Below are positions 40,601 through 51,400 of a stretch of 64,000 bases of DNA, piece by piece. Position 1 is the stretch's first letter; each line of letters begins with the position of its first letter. This DNA is from Elgaria multicarinata webbii (Eukaryota; Chordata; Lepidosauria; Squamata; Anguidae), in contig NC_086192.1 of assembly GCF_023053635.1 (NCBI RefSeq), positions 15,662,001 through 15,726,000 on the forward strand. Direction: 5' to 3'. Under the pieces are notes generated by a model that searched no databases, was not told where the DNA came from, and saw only the letters and a list, made by a program, of their open reading frames with translations. Made by a program: the position numbers and the translations under genes.

Positions 40601-43085
40601 GAAAGGGTGTGAGCAGCGTTGGAGCACGGCTATTCAAATGCGTTTGCCCCAGCAGGAAAAACTTCCTGACTGTTAGAGCAGTATGACGATGGAACCAATT
40701 GCCTAGGGAGTTGGTGGGCTCTCCTACACTGGAAGCCTTCAAGAGGCAGCTGAAGGGTATTTTTTTAGAAGAAAGAAAGAAACGTGTTCCCTTAAATACA
40801 GTAAATGGTTTGAGTGATGCTAAGTAGGAAGGAAAATGTGGGACACAACATCAACTCGCTTTTCTAAAGAAACAAGCTATGTACATCAAGGAGGAGGTAG
40901 TTTTGTTCTCTAGGTTGCTAGTTAAGATCACATCCGGATTTCTGCAGAGCGAATAATCGTCTGGGAAAAGGTGGGACGGAAGGAGAGGAGATAAACCGGG
41001 GGCATGAGAAGTTACAGGAAGCCAGATTCCAGCTGGACATCAGGAAAAACTTCCTGACTGTTAGAGCAGTACGACAATGGAATCAGTGACCTAGGGAGGT
41101 GGTGGGCTCTCCCACACTAGAGGCTTTCAAGAGGCAGCTGGACAACCCTCTGTCAGGGATGCTTTAGGGTGGATTCCTGCATTGAGTTGGACTTGATGGC
41201 CTTAGAGGCCCCTTCCAACTCTACGATTCTATGAGGCCCATGTAAGCTGCCTTGGGCTCTTTGGAAGAAAAAAATGCAGGTAATGAATGTAATAAATTAA
41301 TAAGTAACCTCATTGCTGGCTGGCAACGTTGGGAGTTTCAGTTTCTGCCAGTTTGGGGAGGCGCATTTAGCGTTGTGTAGTTTTCATTCCGCTGGGTTTC
41401 CCCTCCTTGCTTTCAGCGCCAGCGCACCGTCTACAGATTAACCCTGGTGAAAGCCTGGAACGTGGACGAATTGAAGGCTTATTCTGAGCTGGTGTCTCTC
41501 GGCAAACCGGATTTCATCGAGGTCAAGGTGAGTTGGTGGCCGTCAGTGTAGGCGACGGAAGCACTTTGCAGGGCATTCCGTTGGCTGCTGGACATCAGGA
41601 AAAACTTCCTGACTGTTAGAGCAGTATGAGAATGGAACCAGTGACCTAGGGAGGTTGTGGGCTCTCCCACACAAGAGGCCTCAAGAGGCAGCTGGACAAG
41701 CATCTGTCAAGGATGCTTTAGGGTGGATTCCTGCACTGAGCGGGGGGTTGGACTCGATGGCCTTGTAGGCCCCTTCCAACTCTGCTGTTCTATGATTCTA
41801 TGATTCTGATCTCTGGGTGTTTCGTTACAGCGCAGCTAAAAGTAAAAACAAGTGCCATGGGAGATTTCCAAGGTACCCGGAGAAATGTGCCGTTCTCTCT
41901 TCAACAGGGCGTGACGTATTGCGGGGAAAGTTCGGCCAGCAGCCTGACCATGGCCAACGTCCCCTGGCACGAGGAGGTGCGGCGTTTCGTCCAGGAGTTG
42001 GCAGACCTTCTCCCGGACTACGAGATCGCCTGTGAACACGAGCACTCCAACTGCCTCCTGGTCGCCCACAAGAAGGTGGGAACCCAGGATCTTTGTGTGT
42101 GGCCTGCAAGGACTCTAGCCCAGGAGCCTCGAACCTGAGAGCCAAAATTGCCCCCCTCGGGGTCTGGACTACCAAGAGCTCTGGAAAGAGCTCTCCGCCT
42201 CTTTCATTTCAGGAAGGTGGTGATCCCACATCCGGATGGATCGGGATCCTGTCCAGTGTCTCCCCTCATTCCAGAGGCCAGAATCTGGGCTATATAGGCA
42301 ACAGATCCCAGAAGCCCATGACCCCCCGTGCTCTTCATTGGCCCACACTGGGAGAGCTCAGGTGATCGTATTTCGGCCAAATAAACTGGGATTCGAGCAA
42401 AGCTTTTGCCTATGAACGCAGCTCCATCGTGCGATTCAGCAAACAAATCGGGAACCTGTGGCCAGCAGTTTCAGAACAAGCCAGGATAGGAATCCATGTT
42501 TTGAACTTGGTTTAACATCCTGGCTTGTTCTGGTGTTTTTAACCAGCTCTTCCTGATTTAGATGAAATGGGAAACTCTGGTTAATTGAAGATTTCCGGGC
42601 TAGTTTATTGGCTTGCATAAAAGGGCAGCCTTCATGGGCGAACGGCTCATTCGTATCCTGGTTTATTAAGCTGAAATATGAATATCCAGGCTGGAGCATT
42701 TTCACATTCTCTGGGTTGTATCCAGTCTTAATCCTACTTTGAGTAGGCCCATTGAAACGAACAGGACTGAAATCAGGCTAAGATTGTTCCATCGTTTTTG
42801 CTTTGTGTTACTCTGTTTGTTTTCTAAATTGATGGTCATGGTTGCATCTGTTTCCGTTTGCAGTTCAAGATGGACGGGGAATGGCACACCTGGATTGACT
42901 ACGATCGTTTCCAGGATCTGGTCCGCAGATATGAACAGAGCGGGGGAGCCGAGACGTTCACCGCTGCCGATTACGTGGCCCCGACTCCCCCGTGGGCAAC
43001 CTTTGGGGCTCGCGAGAGGGGCTTCGACCCGGCCGACACGAGATTTCAACGGAAGAACAGAACAAAGGATATCTCCGGGTGCTGA
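28673..43085 (+). CDS. TYW1: TYW1, tRNA 4-demethylwyosine synthase, complete
   Basis: Radical-SAM enzyme that condenses pyruvate carbons onto N1-methylguanosine-37 of tRNA-Phe to form the tricyclic wyosine core. Exons: 28673-28676, 29854-29993, 30939-31073, 32024-32125, 32513-32707, 33860-34156, 34410-34529, 35181-35292, 35767-35819, 36911-37029, 38345-38454, 39693-39870, 40413-40548, 41417-41527, 41908-42075, 42864-43085. They total 2202 bp, 733 residues (human about 732), all in phase. A hydrophobic segment near residues 20-42 suggests membrane anchoring. The flavodoxin domain starts at [12 protein letters not shown] (residues 82-93). A Cys/Glu-rich linker (240-320) follows. The radical-SAM cluster is C417-ANK-C421-VF-C424. 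The chain ends [14 protein letters not shown] and KDISGC. The gene appears fully intact. Its first exon is only inferred. Confidence 0.97.
29167..29330 (-). mobile_element. L2-type LINE 3' tail
   Basis: TATTTATTTATTGCATTTTTATACCGCCCAATAGCC followed by AGCTCTCTGGCCGGTTCACA and A-rich UTR. No readable coding end. In TYW1 intron 1. Confidence 0.8.
30018..30673. mobile_element. MITE-like element with internal AACCCA/TGGGTT repeats
   Basis: Ends GAGTCACACATAAGGC and CTAGAGTTATGTGAGC are imperfect inverted repeats. The interior holds many short motifs (GGGTTGTTATGTGTGGAC, AACCCAGGAAGAGAATTC, TTTGTTGTTGGGTTATGAAC) on both strands. Similar sequence occurs near 35.45-35.65 and 42.4-42.7 kb. Family unknown. 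Confidence 0.5.
31282..31534 (-). mobile_element. CR1 LINE 3' end
   Basis: Tail TCATAGAATCACATAATCAT to GGAATCTGGCTTCCTTTAAC (plus-strand text), in TYW1 intron 3. Confidence 0.92.
34618..34842. repeat. MITE with right terminus amplified, diverged
   Basis: Left terminus GCAATCCTATGTGTGTTTAG, then centre, then about four inverse units (GTCTAAACACGCATAAGATT, CCTAAACATGCATAGGAAGC, TATAAACTTGCATAGGATTG). It is more diverged than the 45.5-kb array, so probably older. Confidence 0.8.
35884..36128 (+). mobile_element. L2-type LINE 3' end
   Basis: Encodes [20 protein letters not shown] and [16 protein letters not shown], then the ACAGACCCCAAAACTGTTGT 3' UTR. It starts about 65 bp after the TYW1 exon ending 35819. 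Confidence 0.88.
36145..36790 (-). mobile_element. L2-group LINE fragment, second subfamily
   Basis: The minus strand keeps a 167-codon frame of the reverse-transcriptase protein end: [58 protein letters not shown] and [18 protein letters not shown] shorter relative lies at 60480-60664. Confidence 0.9.
37560..38071. mobile_element. Two CR1 3' ends in head-to-head inverted arrangement
   Basis: A minus-strand CR1 tail (37560-37708, ending GTGTGGGAGAGCC) joins directly to a plus-strand copy (37708-38071, beginning TGGAGAAGAGAAGATTGAGG). Both poly-ATTCTATG tails face outward. The joint shares AGCC between the two CR1 positions. Confidence 0.88.
38926..39245. mobile_element. Foldback hAT-like element, copy 3, perfect 8-bp TSD
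   Basis: About 320 bp, ends TAGGGTGACCCTGTGAAAAG and CTTTTCATAGGGTCACCCTA, nearly palindromic throughout. Flanked by TTTAAGCC at 38918-38925 and 39246-39253. This copy defines the element boundaries and supports hAT assignment. In TYW1 intron 11. Confidence 0.9.
39295..39384 (-). mobile_element. CR1 LINE 3' tail fragment
   Basis: TCATAGAATAGCAGGGAATCATAGAATAGCAGAG to GCTCAATGCAGGAATC; only the last 90 bp. Confidence 0.85.
39918..40318 (-). mobile_element. LINE 3' end, L2 group, third subfamily
   Basis: Plus-strand text TTAGAATATTTATATACCGCTCCCC, TTTCGGAGCGGTGTACAAGG, A-rich UTR, and CCTCCAGAGGCAGGGAGTTCCACAGG, the reverse of the (L)WNSLP-type coding end. In TYW1 intron 12. Confidence 0.75.
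40651..40754 (+). mobile_element. CR1 LINE internal 3' fragment
   Basis: CAGGAAAAACTTCCTGACTG to AAGAGGCAGCTGAAG. The tail is missing. About 100 bp after a TYW1 exon. Confidence 0.8.
41009..41234 (+). mobile_element. CR1 LINE 3' end
   Basis: AGTTACAGGAAGCCAGATTC through TTCCAACTCTACGATTCTAT. The GAGCAGGGGGTTGGACTCG part is shortened relative to other copies. Confidence 0.9.
41587..41808 (+). mobile_element. CR1 LINE 3' end
   Basis: CTGGACATCAGGAAAAACTT through ATTCTATGATTCTG. It lies in the 380-bp TYW1 intron between exons ending 41527 and starting 41908, so it makes up more than half of that intron. Confidence 0.92.
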
Positions 43086-45186
43086 TAACCGAAAAAGAAA
43101 CGGACCCTTCTGAGCCGCAGTTTGAATCAGCTTTTTCCAACCTGGTGCTCTCTAGATGTGATGGACTACAACTCCCATCCTTCCCTGCCAGTTGTAGTCC
43201 ATCACAGCTAAAAGGACACCAGGTTGCAGAAGGCTAGCCTAGATTGATTCAGGGAGACGTCAGTTTTCACACTTGACTCAGAAATCTTTGTGTAAAATCC
43301 TCTTGAGGACTTTTGATAACCACACGACCCTTTGAAGTGGTGTCTCTCTTTTCCTCTCTCATCTTGGACTCTTAATATTTGGGGTGGGGTGGGGACGCAG
43401 GCAAGGGTGAACGCTTGTTTTTTAATCCACCCAAAGGAGACTGGTAAGTAATTTGCTTTTCTAAAATAGGTAGAGGCAGGTGCTGCTGTCATCCTTGGTG
43501 TGGAGAGACCGCTGAAACCTCCGTGCCTCTCGCCCCCTCCGGGACAAGTGCTGTTGATCACCCCCCCCCCTTTTTTGCAGTGTGTCGTTGCGGCAGGGAT
43601 GCCGCATTCCCTTTTCACTTTCTGATTCCAGCGTGGGGAACCTGCAGGCCTCCCAGATGCGGCTGGACTTCAAAACGACCACCAGCCCCAGCCGTCTCTA
43701 GCGGAATTTGCATTTCAAAGGATCTCAAACGTATCCTTTGAAATGTGGACAGGTTTCTGCCTTGGAGGCAGTGGCCACGTTCTTTGGGTCTACGTGTGTC
43801 AAATTCTCTCTCTTACACACTCACTCACACACACACACACCATGTTTCTCCTATCCCTTTAACTTTGCAACTCCTAGGATGGTTTTGCTGCAACGTCCTT
43901 CTGGGGGGAAATAGAATAGGATCTTCAGTTGCTTTAGATTAGCCTCCCTCAACCTGAGCTGGGGGATGCTGGGCCTTGTGGTCCAATGCATCTGGAGGGG
44001 CCCAGGTTGGGGAAGGCTGCTTAAGATACACCCCCCCCCCCACACACACACACCCCTCCAGCTCGTGAGCTAGCAGAGTTTGTATCGAAAGCAACTTGGA
44101 TATGACACGATTTGTCGGCCTCACAGAAGCCCCAGGGCCCTCGCATTTCCAGCGTAACGCGCGGCTTGCAGGTTGGGCCTGGAACTGGGCCCGTCTGCTC
44201 CGGATCACCTCCGGGGAGCCGATTCTTTCGTGGCCCAGAGTCACCTTTCAGTAGACGGAGATAAGTTGCCTTCGGTTCGTCCCTTGGCAACGTGATGAAA
44301 GGAAAGGGCCTCTCGGCTTGAACCTGGTTTCTGTGACGCTCAGTCTGGTTCAACTGCCGTGGCTCGGGGACCGTGGCACTCTCCCTTTGGAACTCGGGGA
44401 AGTGGGGTTCCCTGCGCGAGGCGGCAACCCTGACCACTTTGGGTTACGCTTGCATCCCGGAGAAACCCTTTGCAGCCTCGTGGAAGTATCTAAAGTCCCA
44501 GCGTGCGCCAGGCCTGAGGTTTCCCCTGGCTTTTCGTTCACGGCACACGGTGCTGTTTTCCGTCGATTTGACAATCTGACCCTTCACCTATGTGAGATGG
44601 ATTTTGGCTATCCTTTGTGAGCGGAGCTTCTATTTCTGGGTGTGCGCGTGTGTTTTCCTCGAACAGAATCATAGTTCAGCTGCATAGGTTGCCCCGATGG
44701 GATATCCTGGTTTTTTTTGACGCCATGCGAAACCAGAATGGAAGGTTACCGGACAACCCTGGTTTCGTAACTCAGCAGCCGCATGCGTGGGAAATACATG
44801 AGCCAGCCGGAAGGTTTTTTGCACCGGTAGAAGAAGAAAGCATGCATAAAATAGAAAAGAGGCTTGCCTGTTCTCTCAAATGGTTCTCGGCCTCTTCTCA
44901 AGATGTGGGAATTGAAGTCCAACAAAGACTCTGGCTGTATCCTGTTTGTTTTTTTAAGGATTTTTTCCAGAGGAATTTTTCTCGCCTTTCTAGACTGCAC
45001 AAGGTTTTATTGTATTGCTCTTTGAAAAGATTTTTTTTTTTTAAAAAAATGGCCACTTTGGCATTTTTCAAATGCAGTTTCGCATTCTGACCTTCTCCAC
45101 ATCTCCACCCTGTTAACGCTTGCGGAAATTTGTAAAATACGTTTGAGTGATCTTTCCCTCCCAAAAGCCTTGTTACATTACAGAAA

Positions 45187-45192
45187 AATAAA
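45187..45192 (+). terminator. TYW1: Possible TYW1 polyadenylation signal
   Basis: AATAAA in an A/T-rich context about 2.1 kb after the TYW1 stop. It is the first convincing candidate I saw, but several repeats lie between, and the true 3' end may be elsewhere. Confidence 0.25.
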
Positions 45193-45525
45193 TAATTAAA
45201 ATGCTGGATGCAAAATTAAGTAATTCAGTTTCAAACCTGCCTGATTTTTTTTGGGGGGGGGATATTCATCAGTCTTTTATTATTTATTTATTTATTTATT
45301 ACATTTATATACCGCCCCCCTACCTGGGCTAAACTATCCCTTTTTGGAATTTAAATTTGATATGTGGGCAGGCCTGTGGGTGTGGGGAGTTTGTGGGGGG
45401 GGGATTTAATGCTTCAGGCACCTGAACAGGTATGCTCTCTTTTAGACACTGGAGCTGGTCTTGAACAGGTGTGCTCTGGTGCACATGGAATGGGTGGTGC
45501 AGTGAGGTAGTTTTAGATTCTGGAG

Positions 45526-45840
45526 TTATGCATGTTTAGAGGGAAAAAGTCCTACAATCCTATGCATGTTTAGAGGGGAAAAGTCCTACAATCCTATGTA
45601 TGTTTAGAGGGAAAAAGTCCTACAATCCTATGCATGTTTAGACGGAAAAAGTCCTACAATCCTATGCATGTTTAGATGGAAAAAGTCCTACAATCCTATG
45701 CATGTTTAGACGGAAAAAGTCCTACAATCCTATGCATGTTTAGACGGGAAAAGTCCTACAATCCTATGCAAGTTTAGACAGAAAAAGTCCTACAATCCTA
45801 TGCATGTTTAGACGGAAAAAGTCCTACAATCCTATGCATG
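45526..45840 (+). repeat. Nine-unit 34-bp tandem array derived from a MITE terminus
   Basis: Nine nearly identical units of ATGCATGTTTAGACGGAAAA plus AGTCCTACAATCCT, with few differences between units. The array ends in a MITE centre/right part (GGTTGGGGAATGGTGGGAGTTGTAGG). Low divergence suggests recent expansion. Confidence 0.93.
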
Positions 45841-46129
45841 GTTGGGGAATGGTGGGAGTTGTAGGATTTGAGATTTCATCCTCAATATTCTTATGGGCTC
45901 TTAATTTTTTTAATTCCCATCTGCTTCTGTATTGACAATAGTAATATATGCATATGAACAGTGCAAAAGACGTTCAAGTGCTAAGAATGAAAATCACCCT
46001 TTTAAACACACACACACACACACACACCACGGAAATATAATGCATACTGTAAACAATATATCATACCCCAAAATGACCAAACCAAACCCAGGGGTTGACT
46101 TCATTTAACATACTCACAAAATGTCGTTC

Positions 46130-47310
46130 TGAACAGGTAAGCTCATATGATATCAGACAAGCAAAAGAACTCCCTTGCAGTGCATTGAAACCAATAGGAT
46201 GTACTTGCGAGTCAATGCATTTACGATCCGACAGGGCGGTGAGCTTCAAATCAGGACACGTGACGATGTGGCATGAAACGCCTCTGAGCATGTACAGAGC
46301 ACCACTCCCTTGCCGTATAGTGAAACCAACAGGACTTATTTAAAAGCTGGCGCGGAGTAGTGGTGGTGCTGCTCAGATCAGGACAGACGTGACACGACAA
46401 GTGCAGCTCAAACGCCTCTGAGCACGTACAGAGCGCCGCTCCCTTGCAGTGAGGTGAAATCGACAGGATTTACTTGCAAGTCAACGCAAGGACAGGGGGA
46501 GCAGCTGGAGCGAAAGAGACGTGAGCCTCTGAGCACGTACAGAGCACCGCTCCCTTGCAGTGAGGTGAAATTGACAGGATTTACTTGCGAGTCCACGCAA
46601 GGACGGGGTGTGGGGGAGCGGCTGGAGCGAAAGAGGGACGTGAGCTTTTGTGCATGTACAGAGCGCCACTCCCTTGCAGTGAGGTGAAATCAAGAGGATT
46701 TACTTGTGAGTCCACGCAAGGATGCAGCGGCTGGAGCGAAAGAGAGATGTGAGCCTCTGAGCATGTACAGAGCACCGCTCCCTTGCAGTGAGGTGAAATC
46801 AAGAGGATTTACTTGTGAGTCCACGCAAGGACGGAGCGGCTGGAGCGAAAGAGATGTGAGCCTCTGAGCATGTACAGAGCACCGCTCCCTTGCAGTGAGG
46901 TGAAATCGACAGGATTTACTTGTGAGTCCACGTAAGGACGGAGCGGCTGGAGCGAAAGAGAGATGTGAGCCTCTGAGCATGTACAGAGCGCCGCTCCCTT
47001 GCAGTGAGGTGAAATCGACAGGATTTACTTGTGAGTCCACGTAAGGACGGAGCGGCTGGAGCGAAAGAAAGATGTGAGCCTCTGAGCATGTACAGAGCGC
47101 CGCTCCCTTGCAGTGAGGTGAAATTGACAGGATGCAAGGGGGGAGCAGCTGGAGCGAAAGAGAGACGTGAGCCTCTGAGCATATACAGAGCACCGCTCCC
47201 TTGCTGTGAGGTGAAATCGACAGGATTTACTTGCGAGTCCACGCAAGGATGGGGTGGGGGGAGCAGCTGGAGCGAAAGACGGGCATGAGCCTCTGAGCGT
47301 GTACAGAGGA
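46130..47310 (+). repeat. ~109-bp minisatellite upstream of PIMREG
   Basis: GTGAGGTGAAATC recurs at 46449, 46560, 46679, 46788, 46895, 47004, 47113 and 47206, spacing 107-119 bp (last 93). More diverged units lie at about 46178 and 46312. Each unit reads CTCTGAGCATGTACAGAGC, GCTCCCTTGCAGTGAGGTGA, GGATTTACTTGTGAGTCCAC, GGAGCGGCTGGAGCGAAAGA. Minus-strand frames of 167 and 175 codons through it are by-products of the repeat, not genes. Confidence 0.92.
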
Positions 47311-47339
47311 CCACTCTCCGGCCAGGCTGAAATCCTCTC

Positions 47340-47500
47340 CGCGATCCTGCTGCCCAATCAGCGCGAGGGGCGGCGCCCGTGGCCAGCCAATCCGTGCAGG
47401 GCGAGGCGGGGGCGGCGCCTAATTTGAAATTTTGCAAAGACAAGAAAGCGCAACGCGGACGAGGGCGGAGGGGATCGCGGGGCTGCAGGCGGAGGCGGAG
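47340..47500 (+). promoter_or_regulatory. PIMREG: PIMREG cell-cycle promoter (two CCAAT boxes + CHR) and non-coding exon 1
   Basis: CpG-rich block with CCAAT at 47354-47358 and 47387-47391, spaced 33 bp. The CHR hexamer TTTGAA lies at 47423-47428, 32 bp after the second box, and a CDE-like GGCGC sits four bases before the CHR. NF-Y boxes about 31-33 bp apart plus a CHR are the standard architecture of G2/M genes repressed by DREAM and activated by MMB/FOXM1 (established knowledge). Exon 1 probably starts just downstream and ends at 47500, before GTGAGG. It contains no coding sequence. The minisatellite array stops only about 40 bp upstream. Confidence 0.75.
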
Positions 47501-48407
47501 GTGAGGCTGGGGGCTTTCCTGGGGGTGGGGTTAAGTTCATTTAATTTGCCAGGGGGGGTCTTGACTGGGTTCTAATCATTGCATTAATTTATTAGCTAAT
47601 TACTTGTAGGGAGGGGCCGTCTGCTCCCCTCTTCCATCTCCCCCCCCCATCAAGTCATTTTCAACCGGATTTGGACTCCAACTTCCATCATCCCCATCAA
47701 GCATGGCTGGGGAGGATGGAGGGCCTATATCCCTCCCCCCAAATCTGGATAGCTGCGGATCCCTTCTGCCCCCCCCCTTCCCCATCGCATTATTCCTAGT
47801 TTGCAACCTGGGAGCCGGTTTAAATTCAACCAGTTCGACCTTTCCCCAATCAAGCACGTGTTTTAGCTGTGACTGATTGCAAGTCCCATCACCCCCAGCC
47901 AGCTGAACAGGCCAGGGCATGGTGGCTGGGAACGCTGGGAGTTGCAGTGCAACGCAGCTAGAGTGGGCGCCTGCTTGGGGAAGGCTGATGGTGTTTAAGA
48001 TAAAAGTGATTGGGGCAGGGGGAATTTTGGCGGATGCAGCTTCTCCCACAGGGCTGGGTGGGGGAGAGAAAAGCGTCGCTCTCACTGACTGATAAATATT
48101 TCTGTATTGACTCTGAACAAACACTCAGAATCTATGGGTTGCGTCCAGATTTAATCATGCTTAGAACTGACCCGCTGAAGGATTGGGTCAAGTCCCTTTC
48201 ATTTCAGTGCATCTGGATTTGACCCACTGAATTGGAGCGGGTTTTGATTAGTACCTGTTGGATAACGCTGACGACAGCACTGCTGACAATGAACACGCCT
48301 CCCTGTTCCCTGTGTCATTTCCCCATCTTATGGACTAGAAACCTGAGCGTTTTTATTTGCACGGCTTTCCTTTAAAGGCATTAGGGGGAATCCATCACAG
48401 GGAAGAG

Positions 48408-51400
48408 ATGGCATCTGTGTTGCAGAGCGTAGGGTCCGCCGTTGGCTGGCGGACCCACCAGATCCTGTCGGATTTCGAGGAGAGTCCGGTGCCCGACAGA
48501 TTCAGGAAGAAAGCGTCTCGCAACACGAGCGCCGTGCGGACGTCCCTAAGGAAGCGGATGCCTTTAACGGACGTCGAGATGAACTTCGATGAGAATCCGA
48601 CCTGGGAGAGTCTGGAAGCCAAGGAGAAGGGCCAGACCCTCCGGGGGTTTAGGAGATCAGCCAAGAACGCCCTCGGCACAGTGTCGCAGGTACGGCCGCC
48701 AAGAATGCACAGGTGTTCAGAAGAAGGTTAGATCCAGCAACCGTAATAAATTAAGTGAAGATGCACAGGTGGTCTGGGTTGCTAATTCACTTTAATTTTT
48801 CACTGAGCCCCTTAAATTCAGGCACAAAAATAAAAGTAACGGGAGGGCTGTTTCTTCCTTTCAGAGAATCCACCGGAGCTGCCGAGGCCCCGTTCACTCC
48901 CTGGCCACCTCCTTGGCCAAAGCCACCACCGGGGGTTCTGCCAAAACCCAACTCCCGTTGCCACGGACCCCTCGGCGGAAGAGTGGCCGGCTGGCCACCG
49001 CCTCCACCCCGACCTCCGGCACCAGGATCGTGTCCCCCTCTGGCAAGAGTCCTTCCGTCCAAACGGGTTCCCGCCGTCTTAAGAAAGACCTCCTCCCTCT
49101 CCGGAGATCCATGAGGACTGCAGCCTTGAGAAGCCCCTATGGTTCGCCTGTGTCTGCTGGACAAAGAAGGCAAGTGGCGTGTCTTGCGGTTGGCTGAGCT
49201 CATTGCTCTCAATGGGAGCAGTAGGGCTCCCATTATCCCTGACCATTGGTCATGCTGGCTGGGCTTGGGGGGGACGGACCTTCTCTTCCTGGAAACACCG
49301 GCATAAAAGAAGTGGGCTTTATCAGGCCCAGGGCAGCCCATCACAGAGGTTATCCAACCTTCATCAGCTCCAGTCAGCAGGACCAATGGTCGTTGGACTC
49401 TGGCTCCCATCATCCACAACATCTGGAGGGCATTGTGTTTCCTCTCCCTGGCCCATCCTGTAGGCTCACCTGTTCAAGGGAGTGTTGAGTTCCCCTGGGT
49501 CAATCTAGTCCAGTATTGTCTACACAATACTGCAAACGAGAATACTACAAACGAGAAGGACCTTGGAATTGTTGTAGATCACAAGCTGAATAGGAGCCAA
49601 CCGTGCGATAGGGCTGCAAGAAAGGCAAATGCTATTTTGGGCTGCATTGATAGGAGTATAGCTTCCAAATCGCGTGAGGTCCTGGTTCCTCTCTATTCGG
49701 CCCTGGTTAGGCCTCATCTAGAGTATTACGTCCAGTTCTGGGCTCCACAATTCAAGAAGGATGCAGACAAGCTGGAGCGGGTTCAGAGGAGGGCAACCCG
49801 GATGATCAGGGGTCTGGAAACGAAGCCCTATGAGGAGAGACTGAAAGAACTGGGCATGTTTAGCCTGGAGAAGAGAAGATTGAGGGGAGACATGACAGCA
49901 CTCTTCAAATACTTAAAAGGTTGTCACACAGAGGAGGGCCAGGATCTCTTCTCCATCATCCCAGTGTGCAGGACACGGAATAACAGGCTCAAGTTAAAGG
50001 AAGCCAGATTCCAGCTGGACATCAGGAAAAACTTCCTGACTGTTAGAGCAGTACGACAATGGAATCAGTTACCTAGGGAGGTTGTGGGCTCTCCCACACT
50101 AGAGGCCTTCAAGAGGCAGCTGGACAACCCTCTGTCAGGGATGCTTTAGGGTGGATTCCTGCCTTGAGCAGGGGGTTGGACTCGATGGCCTTGTAGGCCC
50201 CTTCCAACTCCGCTATTCTATGATTCTATGACACTGACTGGCAGCAACGGCTCTCTGGTGCTTCAGGGTTTCCCCAGCCCTACCTGGAGATGCTGCCGCC
50301 GACACAAGCTTTTTTTGTATATTCTTTCTGCCTCCACATATCATCTTTGTGTAATCCAAGAACCGTTCTGCTGATCCATTTGTGATCTAGTCCCGCTTTG
50401 GAGAATATGAATCTGGTTTCATTGGGGCCGAAGTAATCTGGATTCCAAAAATCAATACAGGAGGGAAGTAGCGGAAAAGAAGGCAGCAGTCTTTCGGCTG
50501 GGGAACTGCATGGCTCCCCCTCTCATGCTGTACAGCCTGCTGGAATGGCTGGTGGTGAAGACACTTGGGGGAGGAGGAGATTTGTGGGTTGAATTTGGCA
50601 TGCTTTTGCCCTTTCTCTTTGCCTTTGCTTTTTCCTGGAGACACAGAAAATGGCTTCTGCCTGGGCCCCGATCCGCTAGCCGTCTTCCTCTGTTTTCCAC
50701 TGCAGGCAGTTCGATTGCGATTTGGAGCTGGTCTCCACGGGCATCCGCCAGTTGAAGCGTCTCTCTTGCGCCTTCAATGACATCATTGTCCAAGAGGAGA
50801 GGTGAGCTGAGTCGTAGGGTGTGTGTGTGGGTGTGTTTCCTTCCTTCCCATTCTCCAGGCGCCTCTCCGTCCCCGGGGGGGGGGGGATCTGCAAAACCCC
50901 TTAGGTCTGAGTTCAGGACGCATACGGAGAGAGGAGAGTGCAAGGCCATGGGTTTTGCATGACCCAAAGAGTGAGCTGTTGGGGTTGTTCTTGCCTGCAT
51001 TTGATAAGGCCCAAATGTTTCTATCGGTTCCGTGATGGATGCGGCCCTGTGCAGATCGAGGTGCTGGCAAGAGTCATGTTTTACAGCTTCTCCAGAAGCC
51101 AGCCACAGCGGAGGCTGATGGCTCTGATATCAGTGGGGCGGTGAATCCTCTCCGGGTTTCCATCAAAGCCAGTCAGGACTCTTAAAGGGGAACTGGGACA
51201 GCGGTGATCACAGAGAACAGCTGTTTTGTAAGCTGGGTCAAAACCTGACGTCTTTTCCTAAAAACCTCGTAATACAGAGTTCGGCACATGGTAACCCTGG
51301 TCTCAATCCAGCCTGCTGCAGACTGAATCCCAGTTTCCAAGCCCGGAAGCTGAAAGAGGAACGTGGAAGGAGTGTGGTCGTGGCAGGGGGGCTTGTTAGC

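Larger units (their letters stand above)
43086..46090. other. TYW1 downstream / PIMREG upstream region
   Basis: No coding exon recognised. It may include the TYW1 3' UTR. It contains palindromic MITE copies (43125-43237, 43940-44022), a short (CA)n at 43826-43843, unclassified inverted-repeat sequence around 44.6-44.9 kb, an L2-type tail fragment (45278-45322) and the nine-unit 34-bp array (45526-45840). Confidence 0.5.

Noticed and set aside
45526-45840. Regular 34-bp repeats resembling a CRISPR array
   Set aside because: Units are directly contiguous without spacers, the unit is a MITE terminus, and the genome is eukaryotic.
46690-47443. 167- and 175-codon minus-strand frames with repeated peptides, resembling a repeat protein
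   Set aside because: They follow the 109-bp minisatellite; the peptide repeats are the DNA repeats translated, with no start context, splice signals or homology.
49433-50149. 238-codon frame as a host gene
   Set aside because: It is the C-terminal end of CR1 ORF2 with a CR1 3' UTR and ATTCTATG tail; several truncated copies elsewhere match it.
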